From Riemerella anatipestifer_F (lineage in GTDB: Bacteria; Bacteroidota; Bacteroidia; Flavobacteriales; Weeksellaceae), in assembly GCF_037861325.1 (NCBI RefSeq), contig NZ_JAFELW010000008.1: 64,000 nucleotides of DNA, one strand, 5' to 3'. The notes under the pieces are model-generated. The model had not been told where the DNA came from, did no database searches, and was given only the letters and a program-made list of their open reading frames with translations. This document shows positions 38,401 to 44,618 of this stretch, piece after piece; position 1 is the stretch's first letter, and every line of letters starts with the position of its first letter. Made by a program: the position numbers and the translations under genes.

Positions 38401-39769
38401 TATTATTAACCTTATTAAATTCTTCTTGGAGCGAAGTAGCTTCCTGTAGGGCTTGATTGGATAGCTCTATGCTATTTCTAAACTTATCTGTATTATCTCC
38501 TGCCGCTCCTACTATAGATGTTAAATACTGGTCGTTAAGTTTTAATTTATCTAATATAGCCGCTACTTGGGTTGGATCTAATCCTCTCATACCCTCGGAA
38601 AATTTTAAGAAAAATTCTGTAGGATTAGTATTTATTAGCTCCTTAACTTTTGCAATAGGTAAATTCATTACTTCAGCAAACCCTTGAGTATCCTGTGCCG
38701 CTCTCCTTACAAAGTTAGAGTACGCCGTAGCAGAACGCTCGGCATCTATACCACTCTCTTCAAAAGCAGCCCCTAAAGCCATTGCCTCTGCCACAGTAGG
38801 TTTTAGTTTACCTGGTAATGCTCCTACTCTAGTAGTAAACTCTGCTATATTAGCTTCTGATGCCGCCCCACTTGCACCTAATTCATTAAGAGAAGAACCT
38901 ATCTGATTGATAGCAGTTGCCATATCAAGGTCTTTGGTTTCTTTAAATAGTCCCTTTATCTTACCTATCTTATTAGCTACCTGCTCTACTCCACCAGAAA
39001 ATGAATCGCCCAGTGCTACATAGGCTTTATCTACCTCTCTAGTAAAATCTTTTATCTGCTCTTTAGGAACACCCAAACGCCCTCCCACTTCTGCTATCTT
39101 TAATAAATCTAGCTTAGAGGTCCTAGTATCAAATTCATTAAATGATTTGGTGAGTTCTTTTACAGCTTCATCTGTCATACCCGTTGTTTTAGCTACTGCC
39201 GTTTGGGCATCAGACAGTTTATTATTAAGGTCTATTGTAGATTGTATGGATATGGCTATACCTGCAAAAGTGGCTAATACCGCTGTTGCCATACCAGAAT
39301 ATCGGTTAAACTTATCTGCCAAATTATTTATAGAAACTCCTGCCGATTGTGCTCCTTGCTTAAGCTCTCCCATCCTAGAGTTAATCTTTTCTAGCTCTAG
39401 CTGAGTAGATTTATAACCACTATGATTAGGGTTCATTTGGCTAAGAGTATGTTGTAAGTCTCTCGCCCTACCACGCAACTGCTGCATAGTAAGACTCATA
39501 ATATCCATTGCCTTTACTTCTGCCTCTATTGCTTTTAAATTTTCCCCATATTTTTTTGTTAGGTTTTCTAGTTCTTTTTCGGCTTTGCTGTACTCTTCAG
39601 AGTTTTTCTTTTTACTTGCCCTAAGCTCTTTCATTATCTTCTTCTGCTCTTCCATACTTTCACTCAGCTTGTTGTTAGCTCTCTCTAAAGCTAATATTCT
39701 ACTTTGAGCTTCATCTCCGTTTACCACTACTTTTAGTGAAAGAATTTCGTCTGATATTTTTTTAGCCAT
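35447..39769 (-). CDS. Tail tape measure protein (TP901-type)
   Basis: 1440 residues. An N-terminal coiled coil (1-~130) is followed by the TP901 core (about 150-460: MATAVLATFAGIA, LNNKLSDAQTAVAKTTGMTD, FDTRTSKLDLLKIAEVGGRLG). Hydrophobic helices follow (about 500-640), then a very long charged coiled coil (about 830-1130) and a C-terminal segment with MLVGEQGKNFPELVVSG. It sets tail length and assists DNA ejection. Tape measure length implies a tail of roughly 0.2 micrometre (inference from about 0.15 nm per residue). No tail sheath gene is seen, which fits a siphovirus. Confidence 0.9.
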   Translation of the reverse strand: MAKKISDEILSLKVVVNGDEAQSRILALERANNKLSESMEEQKKIMKELRASKKKNSEEYSKAEKELENLTKKYGENLKAIEAEVKAMDIMSLTMQQLRGRARDLQHTLSQMNPNHSGYKSTQLELEKINSRMGELKQGAQSAGVSINNLADKFNRYSGMATAVLATFAGIAISIQSTIDLNNKLSDAQTAVAKTTGMTDEAVKELTKSFNEFDTRTSKLDLLKIAEVGGRLGVPKEQIKDFTREVDKAYVALGDSFSGGVEQVANKIGKIKGLFKETKDLDMATAINQIGSSLNELGASGAASEANIAEFTTRVGALPGKLKPTVAEAMALGAAFEESGIDAERSATAYSNFVRRAAQDTQGFAEVMNLPIAKVKELINTNPTEFFLKFSEGMRGLDPTQVAAILDKLKLNDQYLTSIVGAAGDNTDKFRNSIELSNQALQEATSLQEEFNKVNNNAAAIYEKVRKKFISMFTSEAVVNTLTWLIATFGKLIGAVEDTEGKITAFRNVLVFLIKMIVIGTVATLSYNTAIYLSSKVFTEARAKLIGYSLAQNAHNIYTKVATFLMDLWNLAVGKSLLYLGKLTNSTNMQTMAQQRLNLVTKLNPFGILITVVMAAITAYTLFADKVDETTEKQKLLNEVKTNAANKVADEKAKIESLLRIIKDENQARDVQQRALNKLNAILPERLRGLTLEKIKTQEATAAIKDYINQLDKKAMAEALHEKSVELKKQRNELNSKGTDEYMDWANLGGLGVKVENLLNAGNLKTSMTASEANKLDVLVDKRKIDKALQNYVPLVREAYWKRRKEMTKNFNDQKSLKNQRIAFEKSNASSVIGDEPTSNYNIPNGEGGTSTKGKGTPNKTEAEIKAEEEARKFEEEKRKLLESAEKFADERLKLEELEQTAKIELMKEGYEKELAIIEESERKKLAELEKQKYSQEDFKKLDEIISKSTKEEKQKFEAIKEEWESQNNRLTELKLQEIKITELKKQKLEEEYKEKNLKKQEENFQREIFLLRTQENEKIAELETLEQQRAFLKDKISTQELSKIRNWEDGKVAIQRYYQEKSLDLQANYLKRLIKELDSLPPANLTEAQTKALEAMKARLAEIGVELNGIKNGKEDAKFSSLSNFGGQADIFGLTPEQWEAMFENTDKLEVKIQKIGAALEVAKNIMATYHAYTKANQEAELRRYEVASERKKKKLQAELDAGIISQQEYKHKTIAIENELAIKKWQLEVDEAKREKDMKKAEIVTKTAMGIMSIWEKHSANPILAGILTAAVTALGGVQYATVAKQPLPAPPSIVGAESGYYPVKRVQDGKLFRAKKTESKSGIYDEPTMLVGEQGKNFPELVVSGRAMKRIDPKLKNDFMREVYRVEGFENGKYPQLPNNTPDYTAEILSLLQRNTQILEKIEREGVRGVFEKSARMGKELEDMQKDYRRIVEKNKH

Positions 39770-39798
39770 TGCCTTTATTTTCTGCGAAATTCTGTAAT

Positions 39799-39933
39799 AC
39801 TCCGACTCCGCTGTGCCAAACTAATAAGGTAGCCTATGGAATAGGCAGTTGCTTACTGGTGGGAAATCCTGCCATATTTCCACAAATGCCTATGTAAGGC
39901 AATCGCATTTAAGTATCTCGGCGGCGTCGGAGT
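39799..39933. repeat. 135-base structured non-coding element upstream of the tape measure gene
   Basis: The outer arms ACTCCGAC (39799-39806) and GTCGGAGT (39926-39933) pair exactly. Inside are three further hairpins: GCCTAT/ATAGGC (39832-39846), GTGGGAAAT/ATTTCCAC (about 39859-39882) and TGCCT/AGGCA (39887-39901). On the minus strand a 24-codon frame (39834-39908) is also open, and TTAGTTTGGCA lies within it. Possible structured leader RNA of the tail operon or a small inverted-repeat element. Confidence 0.5.
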
Positions 39934-39942
39934 CCAAAAAAC

Positions 39943-39978
39943 ACAAACCTCATTCATAAATTTATGAATGAGGTTTGT
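39943..39978. repeat. 36-bp perfect palindrome
   Basis: ACAAACCTCATTCATAAA is followed directly by its exact reverse complement. On the minus strand a T run (GTTTTTT) follows, so it could be a terminator for antisense read-through. Its perfect symmetry also fits a dimeric operator. The 150 bases to its right, up to the plus-strand promoter, are AT-rich and show no gene. Confidence 0.65.
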
Positions 39979-40111
39979 TGTCTAATTTTCAATAACTTAT
40001 AAATTTACATTAAATTTATAAAGTGCTATAAGTGATGTTTTTTTATTCTGAAAAAACTATTTTTAATCAATATAAATAATTGATTTTCAACAAAAAAAGC
40101 GTTTAAAACAG

Positions 40112-40142
40112 TTGCTTAAATCACATTTTTTTTGTATTTTTA
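40112..40142 (+). promoter_or_regulatory. Promoter of the plus-strand accessory genes
   Basis: TTG (40112-40114), a 20-base spacer, TATTTTTA (40135-40142), one mismatch from the -7 consensus, 20 bases before the ATG at 40162. Confidence 0.45.
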
Positions 40143-40161
40143 CATAAGTAAAACAAACATT

Positions 40162-40581
40162 ATGAACAAGTTACAAGAAAACGGCAAGGTTGTGAACAAA
40201 GTAGCAACTGCCACAGAAGAAAAGCAAAAAGTTAAAGTTTCTGAAGCAAATAATCTAACAAAACGGGAGCTTAACTCAAAAAAAGAAGAATTATCTAAAA
40301 TTCTATCTGTACAATCTGCTGAGCAGAGAATTAAAAACTTGGATATTATCCAAAAAATGGCAGAAAAACACAAGTTCTTAAAACTTAAACGAGATTCTTT
40401 AAATGCGTTTATGGTGTCCCGTGATGGACTTAAGGAAAAACTTTTTATTATGAACGATAACGAGGAAAGTTTTGAGATAAGCAACGGCACTATAATATCC
40501 GAGCTTTTAGATGTCTGTTCTAAAAAATTGGACGATATGCTCCAAGAAAGCGAAATACAAATACTAAATTTTCAAATATAA
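40162..40581 (+). CDS. Hypothetical phage protein, plus-strand island
   Basis: 139 residues from the ATG at 40162 (MNKLQENGKVVNK); the frame opens at a TTG at 40132, upstream of the likely transcription start. Lysine- and glutamate-rich, helical N-terminal half; no known domain recognised. The leader before its ATG (AGTAAAACAAACATTATGAA) is nearly repeated before the next gene. A terminator follows. Confidence 0.6.
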   Translation: MNKLQENGKVVNKVATATEEKQKVKVSEANNLTKRELNSKKEELSKILSVQSAEQRIKNLDIIQKMAEKHKFLKLKRDSLNAFMVSRDGLKEKLFIMNDNEESFEISNGTIISELLDVCSKKLDDMLQESEIQILNFQI

Positions 40582-40587
40582 CTAAAA

Positions 40588-40625
40588 AAATACCCTCTCA
40601 CTGTGACGAGTGGGAGGGTTTATTT
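40588..40625 (+). terminator. Terminator after the 139-residue gene
   Basis: ACCCTCTCACT / AGTGGGAGGGT stem around TGTGACG, followed by TTTATTT. Confidence 0.75.
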
Positions 40626-40657
40626 AAACTCACAGCATAGATAGTAAAACAAACACT

Positions 40658-40879
40658 ATGAATTCAACAGCGACAAAAGTACAAAAAATTTCTGATATTG
40701 TTTTTAAAAAACTAAAACAACAAGGATTTTCTAAATATTTTAATTGGATTGATTACCAATATTTCAAGAATATAGCAAGGAAAGAATATCACACCACACA
40801 AGAAATAGCGGATAAGATAGTAGAATTATTTATTAACTATCATAATGAATTTTCTGATTTTGCTGATTATGAATTTTAG
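40658..40879 (+). CDS. Hypothetical small phage protein
   Basis: 73 residues, aromatic and lysine-rich (FSKYFNWIDYQYFKNIARKEYH). No family recognised. Its leader AGTAAAACAAACACTATGAA copies that of the preceding gene with one change. Its stop overlaps the start of the SymE-like gene by 11 bases, so the two are probably co-translated. Confidence 0.55.
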   Translation: MNSTATKVQKISDIVFKKLKQQGFSKYFNWIDYQYFKNIARKEYHTTQEIADKIVELFINYHNEFSDFADYEF

Positions 40880-41033
40880 AAAATTAAAAATATCCTATCT
40901 TTTTCAAAACAATAAAAAACGCCCTAAAATTTTACTTTCTGGAAAGTGGCTTAATACCGCAGGTTTTGAAATTGGGGAAAGCATAAAGGTAAAATTTTTT
41001 AAAAACAAAATTATTATCAGAAATGAAAATTAA
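40869..41033 (+). CDS. SymE-like toxin
   Basis: 54 residues from the ATG at 40869 (MNFRKLKISYLF); a longer frame starts at 40845. The core PKILLSGKWLNTAGFEIGESIKVKFFKNKIII matches the SymE pattern (SGKWL-x2-AGF-x2-G-x-x-V). SymE is an AbrB-fold protein that in E. coli is an SOS-controlled nucleic-acid-binding toxin held in check by an antisense RNA. I see no clear antisense promoter here. It overlaps genes on both sides. Confidence 0.75.
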   Translation: MNFRKLKISYLFQNNKKRPKILLSGKWLNTAGFEIGESIKVKFFKNKIIIRNEN

Positions 41034-41448
41034 AACATACACGGGAACTACTAGCAAAACGAAACACAAAAAAGTTTTTTACATTCAATCTCACGGATTA
41101 CACGCAGGAAGACCACTAAAACAACCCATTTCAAACTGTTGGGAAGTTAGCACAGATTTACATTTTTGTTTTGAAATATTAACTATAATTTTTGAAAGTA
41201 GAATTTTGGAGACTTTTCTCATCGGCTCTGTTATACCTTTTTTAAGACTAGAGGATTACAAGAATATTATCACTCCCATTGTAAAAAACGCCCTACAAAA
41301 TGAAAAAATTAACCATAAATACCTACAACTTGAAAAGATAGAAAAACAATTAAAAATAAGCGAAGAAAGCCATCGTATTCTGAAAGAATTAAAACGAAGC
41401 CTATGTTTACAAGCAATAAAGGAAATAAAAGAAAAAACGCCAATATAA
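41023..41448 (+). CDS. DUF6943-like protein next to SymE
   Basis: 141 residues. The N-terminal half FYIQSHGLHAGRPLKQPISN and CWEVSTD resembles, from memory, the Bacteroidetes family DUF6943. The C-terminal half is a helical region. It overlaps the symE-like stop by 11 bases and shares its transcript, so it may be part of the same toxin or defence unit. Function unknown. Confidence 0.6.
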   Translation: MKIKTYTGTTSKTKHKKVFYIQSHGLHAGRPLKQPISNCWEVSTDLHFCFEILTIIFESRILETFLIGSVIPFLRLEDYKNIITPIVKNALQNEKINHKYLQLEKIEKQLKISEESHRILKELKRSLCLQAIKEIKEKTPI

Positions 41449-41459
41449 GGCGTTTTTTT
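41432..41459. terminator. Terminator at the end of the plus-strand island
   Basis: AAAAAACGCC / GGCGTTTTTT with an AATATAA loop. Symmetric, so it can act in both directions. Confidence 0.8.
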
Positions 41460-41475
41460 AGTTCAAAAAATTTCG

Positions 41476-41514
41476 CCGCTCCGCTAGGGTTAATTGAAAA
41501 CCCTAGCGGAGCGG
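41476..41514 (-). terminator. GC-rich 16-bp hairpin at the end of the modification operon
   Basis: CCGCTCCGCTAGGGTT (41476-41491) pairs perfectly with 41499-41514 around a 7-base loop. On the minus strand it is followed by CGAAATTTTTTG. It lies just after the HTH gene stop and is unusually GC-rich for this replicon. Confidence 0.65.
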
Positions 41515-41530
41515 TTTACAGCGGATTTTT

Positions 41531-41752
41531 TTATATTAATTCATTGTTTATTTTCAGCTCTACGCCTAGTGTATCTAAAATTTCGTAGAGTTGGTCAGCA
41601 TTCGGCGAAAACTTTCCAGCCTCTATTCTTTGGATAGTGCTTCTAGCACATCCTACCCTATTAGCAAGTTCTTCTTGTGTCCAATCTTTCTGTATTCTTG
41701 CGGTTTGGATTATTTCTGCTACTTTTAGGCGTTTATTTTTATCTTTTCCCAT
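41531..41752 (-). CDS. XRE-type helix-turn-helix regulator
   Basis: 73 residues, a single HTH_3 domain (VAEIIQTARIQKDWTQEELANRVGCARSTIQRIEAG, about 10-46) with a short C-terminal helix. Likely binds an operator of its own operon; the palindromic AAAGCAATTACGCTTT at the operon promoter (47390-47405) is a candidate. It is the last gene, 8 bases after the CxxCxxCC gene. It could also be an antitoxin-like or immunity regulator. Confidence 0.8.
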   Translation of the reverse strand: MGKDKNKRLKVAEIIQTARIQKDWTQEELANRVGCARSTIQRIEAGKFSPNADQLYEILDTLGVELKINNELI

Positions 41753-41760
41753 AATTACAT

Positions 41761-42180
41761 CTAAAATTTTAGAAGAAGTTCATAAGCTTCTTGTACTTTA
41801 CTTATCCACTCTCTATCATTCTTTTTATTTTCTATCATTTTCTGAAGGGCTATTTCCTCCATTACATCTTCAGAAACTTCTCCTATCTCATCACAACCAG
41901 AACCCGCTCCTACTAGAGTAGCCACTGTTCTGCTAATGACATTAGAGTTGTATTTTGAACGAATAAATAATTTAGGTTTCTTTATTAGTCCACAGCTAAA
42001 AGTGCCGTCTTCCTCTGATAACAGAGCTGGGCATTTCCCTTTTACTATCTTGCCTCCAAAAGTTTTGCTTTTCTTTAATAAAAAAGCTCCAGTGTTGCAT
42101 AATTGTATGTGGCAACAAATTCCGCATCCGTTGCAAGGTTCGCCAATTTTTGGTTTTGGTAGTGTTATTTCTCTATTCAT
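41761..42180 (-). CDS. CxxCxxCC (YkgJ-like) metal-binding protein
   Basis: 139 residues from the ATG at 42180, which overlaps the stop of the PAPS-reductase-like gene as ATGA; a longer frame begins at 42195. PCNGCGICCHIQLC (about 15-28) is the CxxCxxCC signature of the YkgJ zinc/iron-chelating family, with further cysteines in GKCPAL and FSCGL. Coupling to a PP-loop enzyme suggests it supplies a metal or Fe-S function to that reaction (inference). Confidence 0.75.
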   Translation of the reverse strand: MNREITLPKPKIGEPCNGCGICCHIQLCNTGAFLLKKSKTFGGKIVKGKCPALLSEEDGTFSCGLIKKPKLFIRSKYNSNVISRTVATLVGAGSGCDEIGEVSEDVMEEIALQKMIENKKNDREWISKVQEAYELLLKF

Positions 42181-43304
42181 AATGCTTGTGTCCATTTTTT
42201 TATTATCTCATCTTCTCTTTTGAGTCTATTTTTCTCTAAAATATGTTCTTTTGTGTAATACCAATAATCATCTTTCATTGTTATATTTCCCTCCCAATCA
42301 CAAAGCAAAATTCTTTTTACCATATATTTACAAGCTCTTGGATCATCAGTGTCTCCAAATCTGCTCCATTGGTACTCAAACAATCTTTTTAAATCAGGAT
42401 GTATTGAATTTAAAAGAAAGTCTTTATACTCTTTCCATGTTTTGAATTGACTAGGCAACTTCTTGATTGAATATATAAGATTTTCTTTTCCATACATAGC
42501 AGCGGTATGAACCCCTTGTAATCTAGCTTCTAATTTATCATAAGTTTCTGGTTCCAACTCTTGTAAGTCAGTAAGGCATCTAAACGCCTGCTCATGAACT
42601 AGATTAGAAACTCTAAAACTTCTAAGATTTCCACCAAGCATATACATCTTATCATAAATTTTATTGTACTTCAAATCATTCTCAATTAAATATTTCCAAA
42701 CATCTGTGTACAACCAATCAATTAAAGGGTAAGCCTTATGTGGTTTATTCTTTCTTCTTAACCAAAAAAGGTCTGAATCTTCCCCAAACATCACAAACCT
42801 TCTACCAGGGCTTTCTTCTGCTCTTAATCCAATGATAGAAACACAAGTCCCTTTTCTTTTTCTTAATTCTTGACCTACCCACAAATTAAATTTATGAAAT
42901 CTTTTTGGGTATTTCTTAGCAATAGAATGAATGGCTATTGGATTCTTTTCTCTAACCCATTTTTCACCATTTCCCCACGCCCACAAAAACAATTGTTGAT
43001 GACTTGCCGCATTAGTCATAAATATAGGCACTTGATACCATAATGGAATTACATTGGGTTGAGACATTGCCCATTCTACCAATTCTATTGTTCCTTGGTA
43101 TTCCGCTTCTTGGTCTTGAAAATATAAGATAAATTTTCTATTTCTTTTCTTTGCCTCTTCATTTACCAAGTGAAAAAGAGCAGTGCTGTCTTTTCCACCA
43201 GAAAAAGACAAAGAAATATTATCATAGTTATCAAATAAATAACTGATTCTTTTTTTAGTAGCAGATAAAACATCTTCTATTCCTCGTATAGCTGTTTTCC
43301 CCAT
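42177..43304 (-). CDS. IbrA-like PAPS-reductase-family protein (DUF3440)
   Basis: 375 residues. The adenylating PP-loop SGGKDS is at residues 35-40. EAEYQGTIELVEW, LFLWAWGNGEKWV and GLRAEESPGRRF follow, then the DUF3440 C-terminal part (DWLYTDVWKYL, SFRVSNLVHEQAFRCL). This matches IbrA, known from E. coli prophages, and is related to DndC/SspD used in phosphorothioate DNA modification. It may activate a substrate with ATP or handle sulfur. It is coupled to the methyltransferase by a one-base overlap, and an IbrB-like gene is two genes upstream. Confidence 0.85.
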   Translation of the reverse strand: MGKTAIRGIEDVLSATKKRISYLFDNYDNISLSFSGGKDSTALFHLVNEEAKKRNRKFILYFQDQEAEYQGTIELVEWAMSQPNVIPLWYQVPIFMTNAASHQQLFLWAWGNGEKWVREKNPIAIHSIAKKYPKRFHKFNLWVGQELRKRKGTCVSIIGLRAEESPGRRFVMFGEDSDLFWLRRKNKPHKAYPLIDWLYTDVWKYLIENDLKYNKIYDKMYMLGGNLRSFRVSNLVHEQAFRCLTDLQELEPETYDKLEARLQGVHTAAMYGKENLIYSIKKLPSQFKTWKEYKDFLLNSIHPDLKRLFEYQWSRFGDTDDPRACKYMVKRILLCDWEGNITMKDDYWYYTKEHILEKNRLKREDEIIKKWTQAL

Positions 43305-43945
43305 TATCTAACTATTATTTTCCCTTTATTTATATGCTCTATTAAGCATGCTAATCTTTTCTTATTTAACTCAGTGCCTACAAATTTCTTATTAAATTTA
43401 TTTGCATAAAAACCCACCAATCCTTTACCCATGCATAAATCACCTATACATTTGAAATCTAAGTTTTCACAAATAAAACTAATTGCTTTTTCCTCATCTA
43501 AAAAAGGAATTCGGAAATTAATATTATCTAAAGAAGCATAAATAATCCAACATTTATTAGTTTCTTTATTGTAATAGTAACTATCAAAAACAACAACATT
43601 ATCTCCATATTTATTAGACACAAAATCAAGTATTTTATTGTAATTTGACTTAAACACTTCTATAAATAAATGTTTAGGGTTAATATCTTCAATTAATTGA
43701 AACAATCTATGATTGAATTGTGTAATTGATTCTCTTTTTTCAAGATCAGCTTTTGTGTAGAAACTTTTTAAATTACCCTCACTGCATGGGGGATCTATAA
43801 ACAAGCAATCTGCATCATACATAAATTTTGGGAGTTCATCAAAAATATTATGTACTTTTACTATTCCAGAACCAATTTCAATGGTTTTAGACATGTCGTA
43901 TTTTTTATAGAAAGATCTATATTCAAATGCTCCCATTTTATTCAT
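43304..43945 (-). CDS. Permuted SAM-dependent DNA methyltransferase-like protein
   Basis: 213 residues; start at 43945 or at the in-frame ATG at 43936. The catalytic-type motif FIDPPCSEGN (DPPC at 51-54) comes first, and the SAM-binding motif DLCMGKGLVGFYANKF...GTELN (169-192) comes last, the permuted order of beta-class amino methyltransferases. No target-recognition domain is obvious, and DPPC replaces the usual DPPY. It is wedged between ibrB-like and ibrA-like genes, so it may act with them on DNA or RNA. It overlaps the ParB-like stop by 8 bases. Confidence 0.7.
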   Translation of the reverse strand: MNKMGAFEYRSFYKKYDMSKTIEIGSGIVKVHNIFDELPKFMYDADCLFIDPPCSEGNLKSFYTKADLEKRESITQFNHRLFQLIEDINPKHLFIEVFKSNYNKILDFVSNKYGDNVVVFDSYYYNKETNKCWIIYASLDNINFRIPFLDEEKAISFICENLDFKCIGDLCMGKGLVGFYANKFNKKFVGTELNKKRLACLIEHINKGKIIVR

Positions 43946-44618
43946 CTTCTGGTTTGATATCTTCCCCTGCCTCTATAATTTGTCTTTCTATAGAATAAGG
44001 AATTCCTTTAATCTCACTAGCTATTCCTTTAAGCCCTATTAATCGCTGCACTTCTTCTAGTGTCATACCTAGTTCTTTCATTATTTTCAATTCATCCCAG
44101 CCTTTTTTTAACATTCCTACTAAAGCCGCTTGAAGTTCTACTTCATGCTTGCCTCTCGCTCTGTTGTGTCTAATGGTTGAAGCCATCCTATCACTTTTAT
44201 CCTTTGAGATCATTGATATAGGTAACCTTCCATGGTCTCTTTTAGAAATGTTTTTATACCTTATTGAAGTGGTATATCTGTGAAAACCATCCACAATTTC
44301 TTTTGTTTCACTATCTTCTATAGGAAATGTTACAACAGGCATTGTGAAACCATCGCATTTAATGCTTTGATAAAGCAAATCCATTTCTCTTTTAGCAACA
44401 TGATTAGGGTTATAATCATTAGCTTGCATGTTATCTACTTTTTCCCAATAAATAAAATCAACAGGGTTGTGTTTTAGTGGGCTGACATTGTGTAACACGC
44501 CTCTAACACTATTTAATGTGTCTATTTTATCATCAATATCTTTTATTTCATCTATTTTAGATGCTAAAAGGTTAATTAACTTCTTTATTTCCGATTGATT
44601 TACGCTATCTTTACTCAT
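43938..44618 (-). CDS. IbrB-like ParB-family protein
   Basis: 226 residues. The ParB/sulfiredoxin-like N-terminal fold (about 52-150) has YNPNHVAKREMDLLYQSIKC, EIVDGFHRYTT (111-117) and ASTIRHNRARGKHEVE (146-161). A helical HTH-like C-terminus follows (KKGWDELKIMKELGMTLEEVQRL). This is the pattern of IbrB, partner of IbrA. ParB folds can bind CTP and DNA or act as nucleases or NTP-dependent modifiers. Its start overlaps the stop of the helicase gene as ATGA. Confidence 0.85.
   Translation of the reverse strand: MSKDSVNQSEIKKLINLLASKIDEIKDIDDKIDTLNSVRGVLHNVSPLKHNPVDFIYWEKVDNMQANDYNPNHVAKREMDLLYQSIKCDGFTMPVVTFPIEDSETKEIVDGFHRYTTSIRYKNISKRDHGRLPISMISKDKSDRMASTIRHNRARGKHEVELQAALVGMLKKGWDELKIMKELGMTLEEVQRLIGLKGIASEIKGIPYSIERQIIEAGEDIKPEDE

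Noticed and set aside
37062..39404. Plus-strand hydrophobic/serine-rich frames in the tape measure gene
   Set aside because: Typical antisense artefacts of a coiled-coil gene rich in lysine and glutamate codons.
41531..41752. Main prophage repressor
   Set aside because: A 73-residue single-HTH protein at the end of an accessory operon lacks the second domain of CI-type repressors and is not beside the integrase; a local regulator is more likely.
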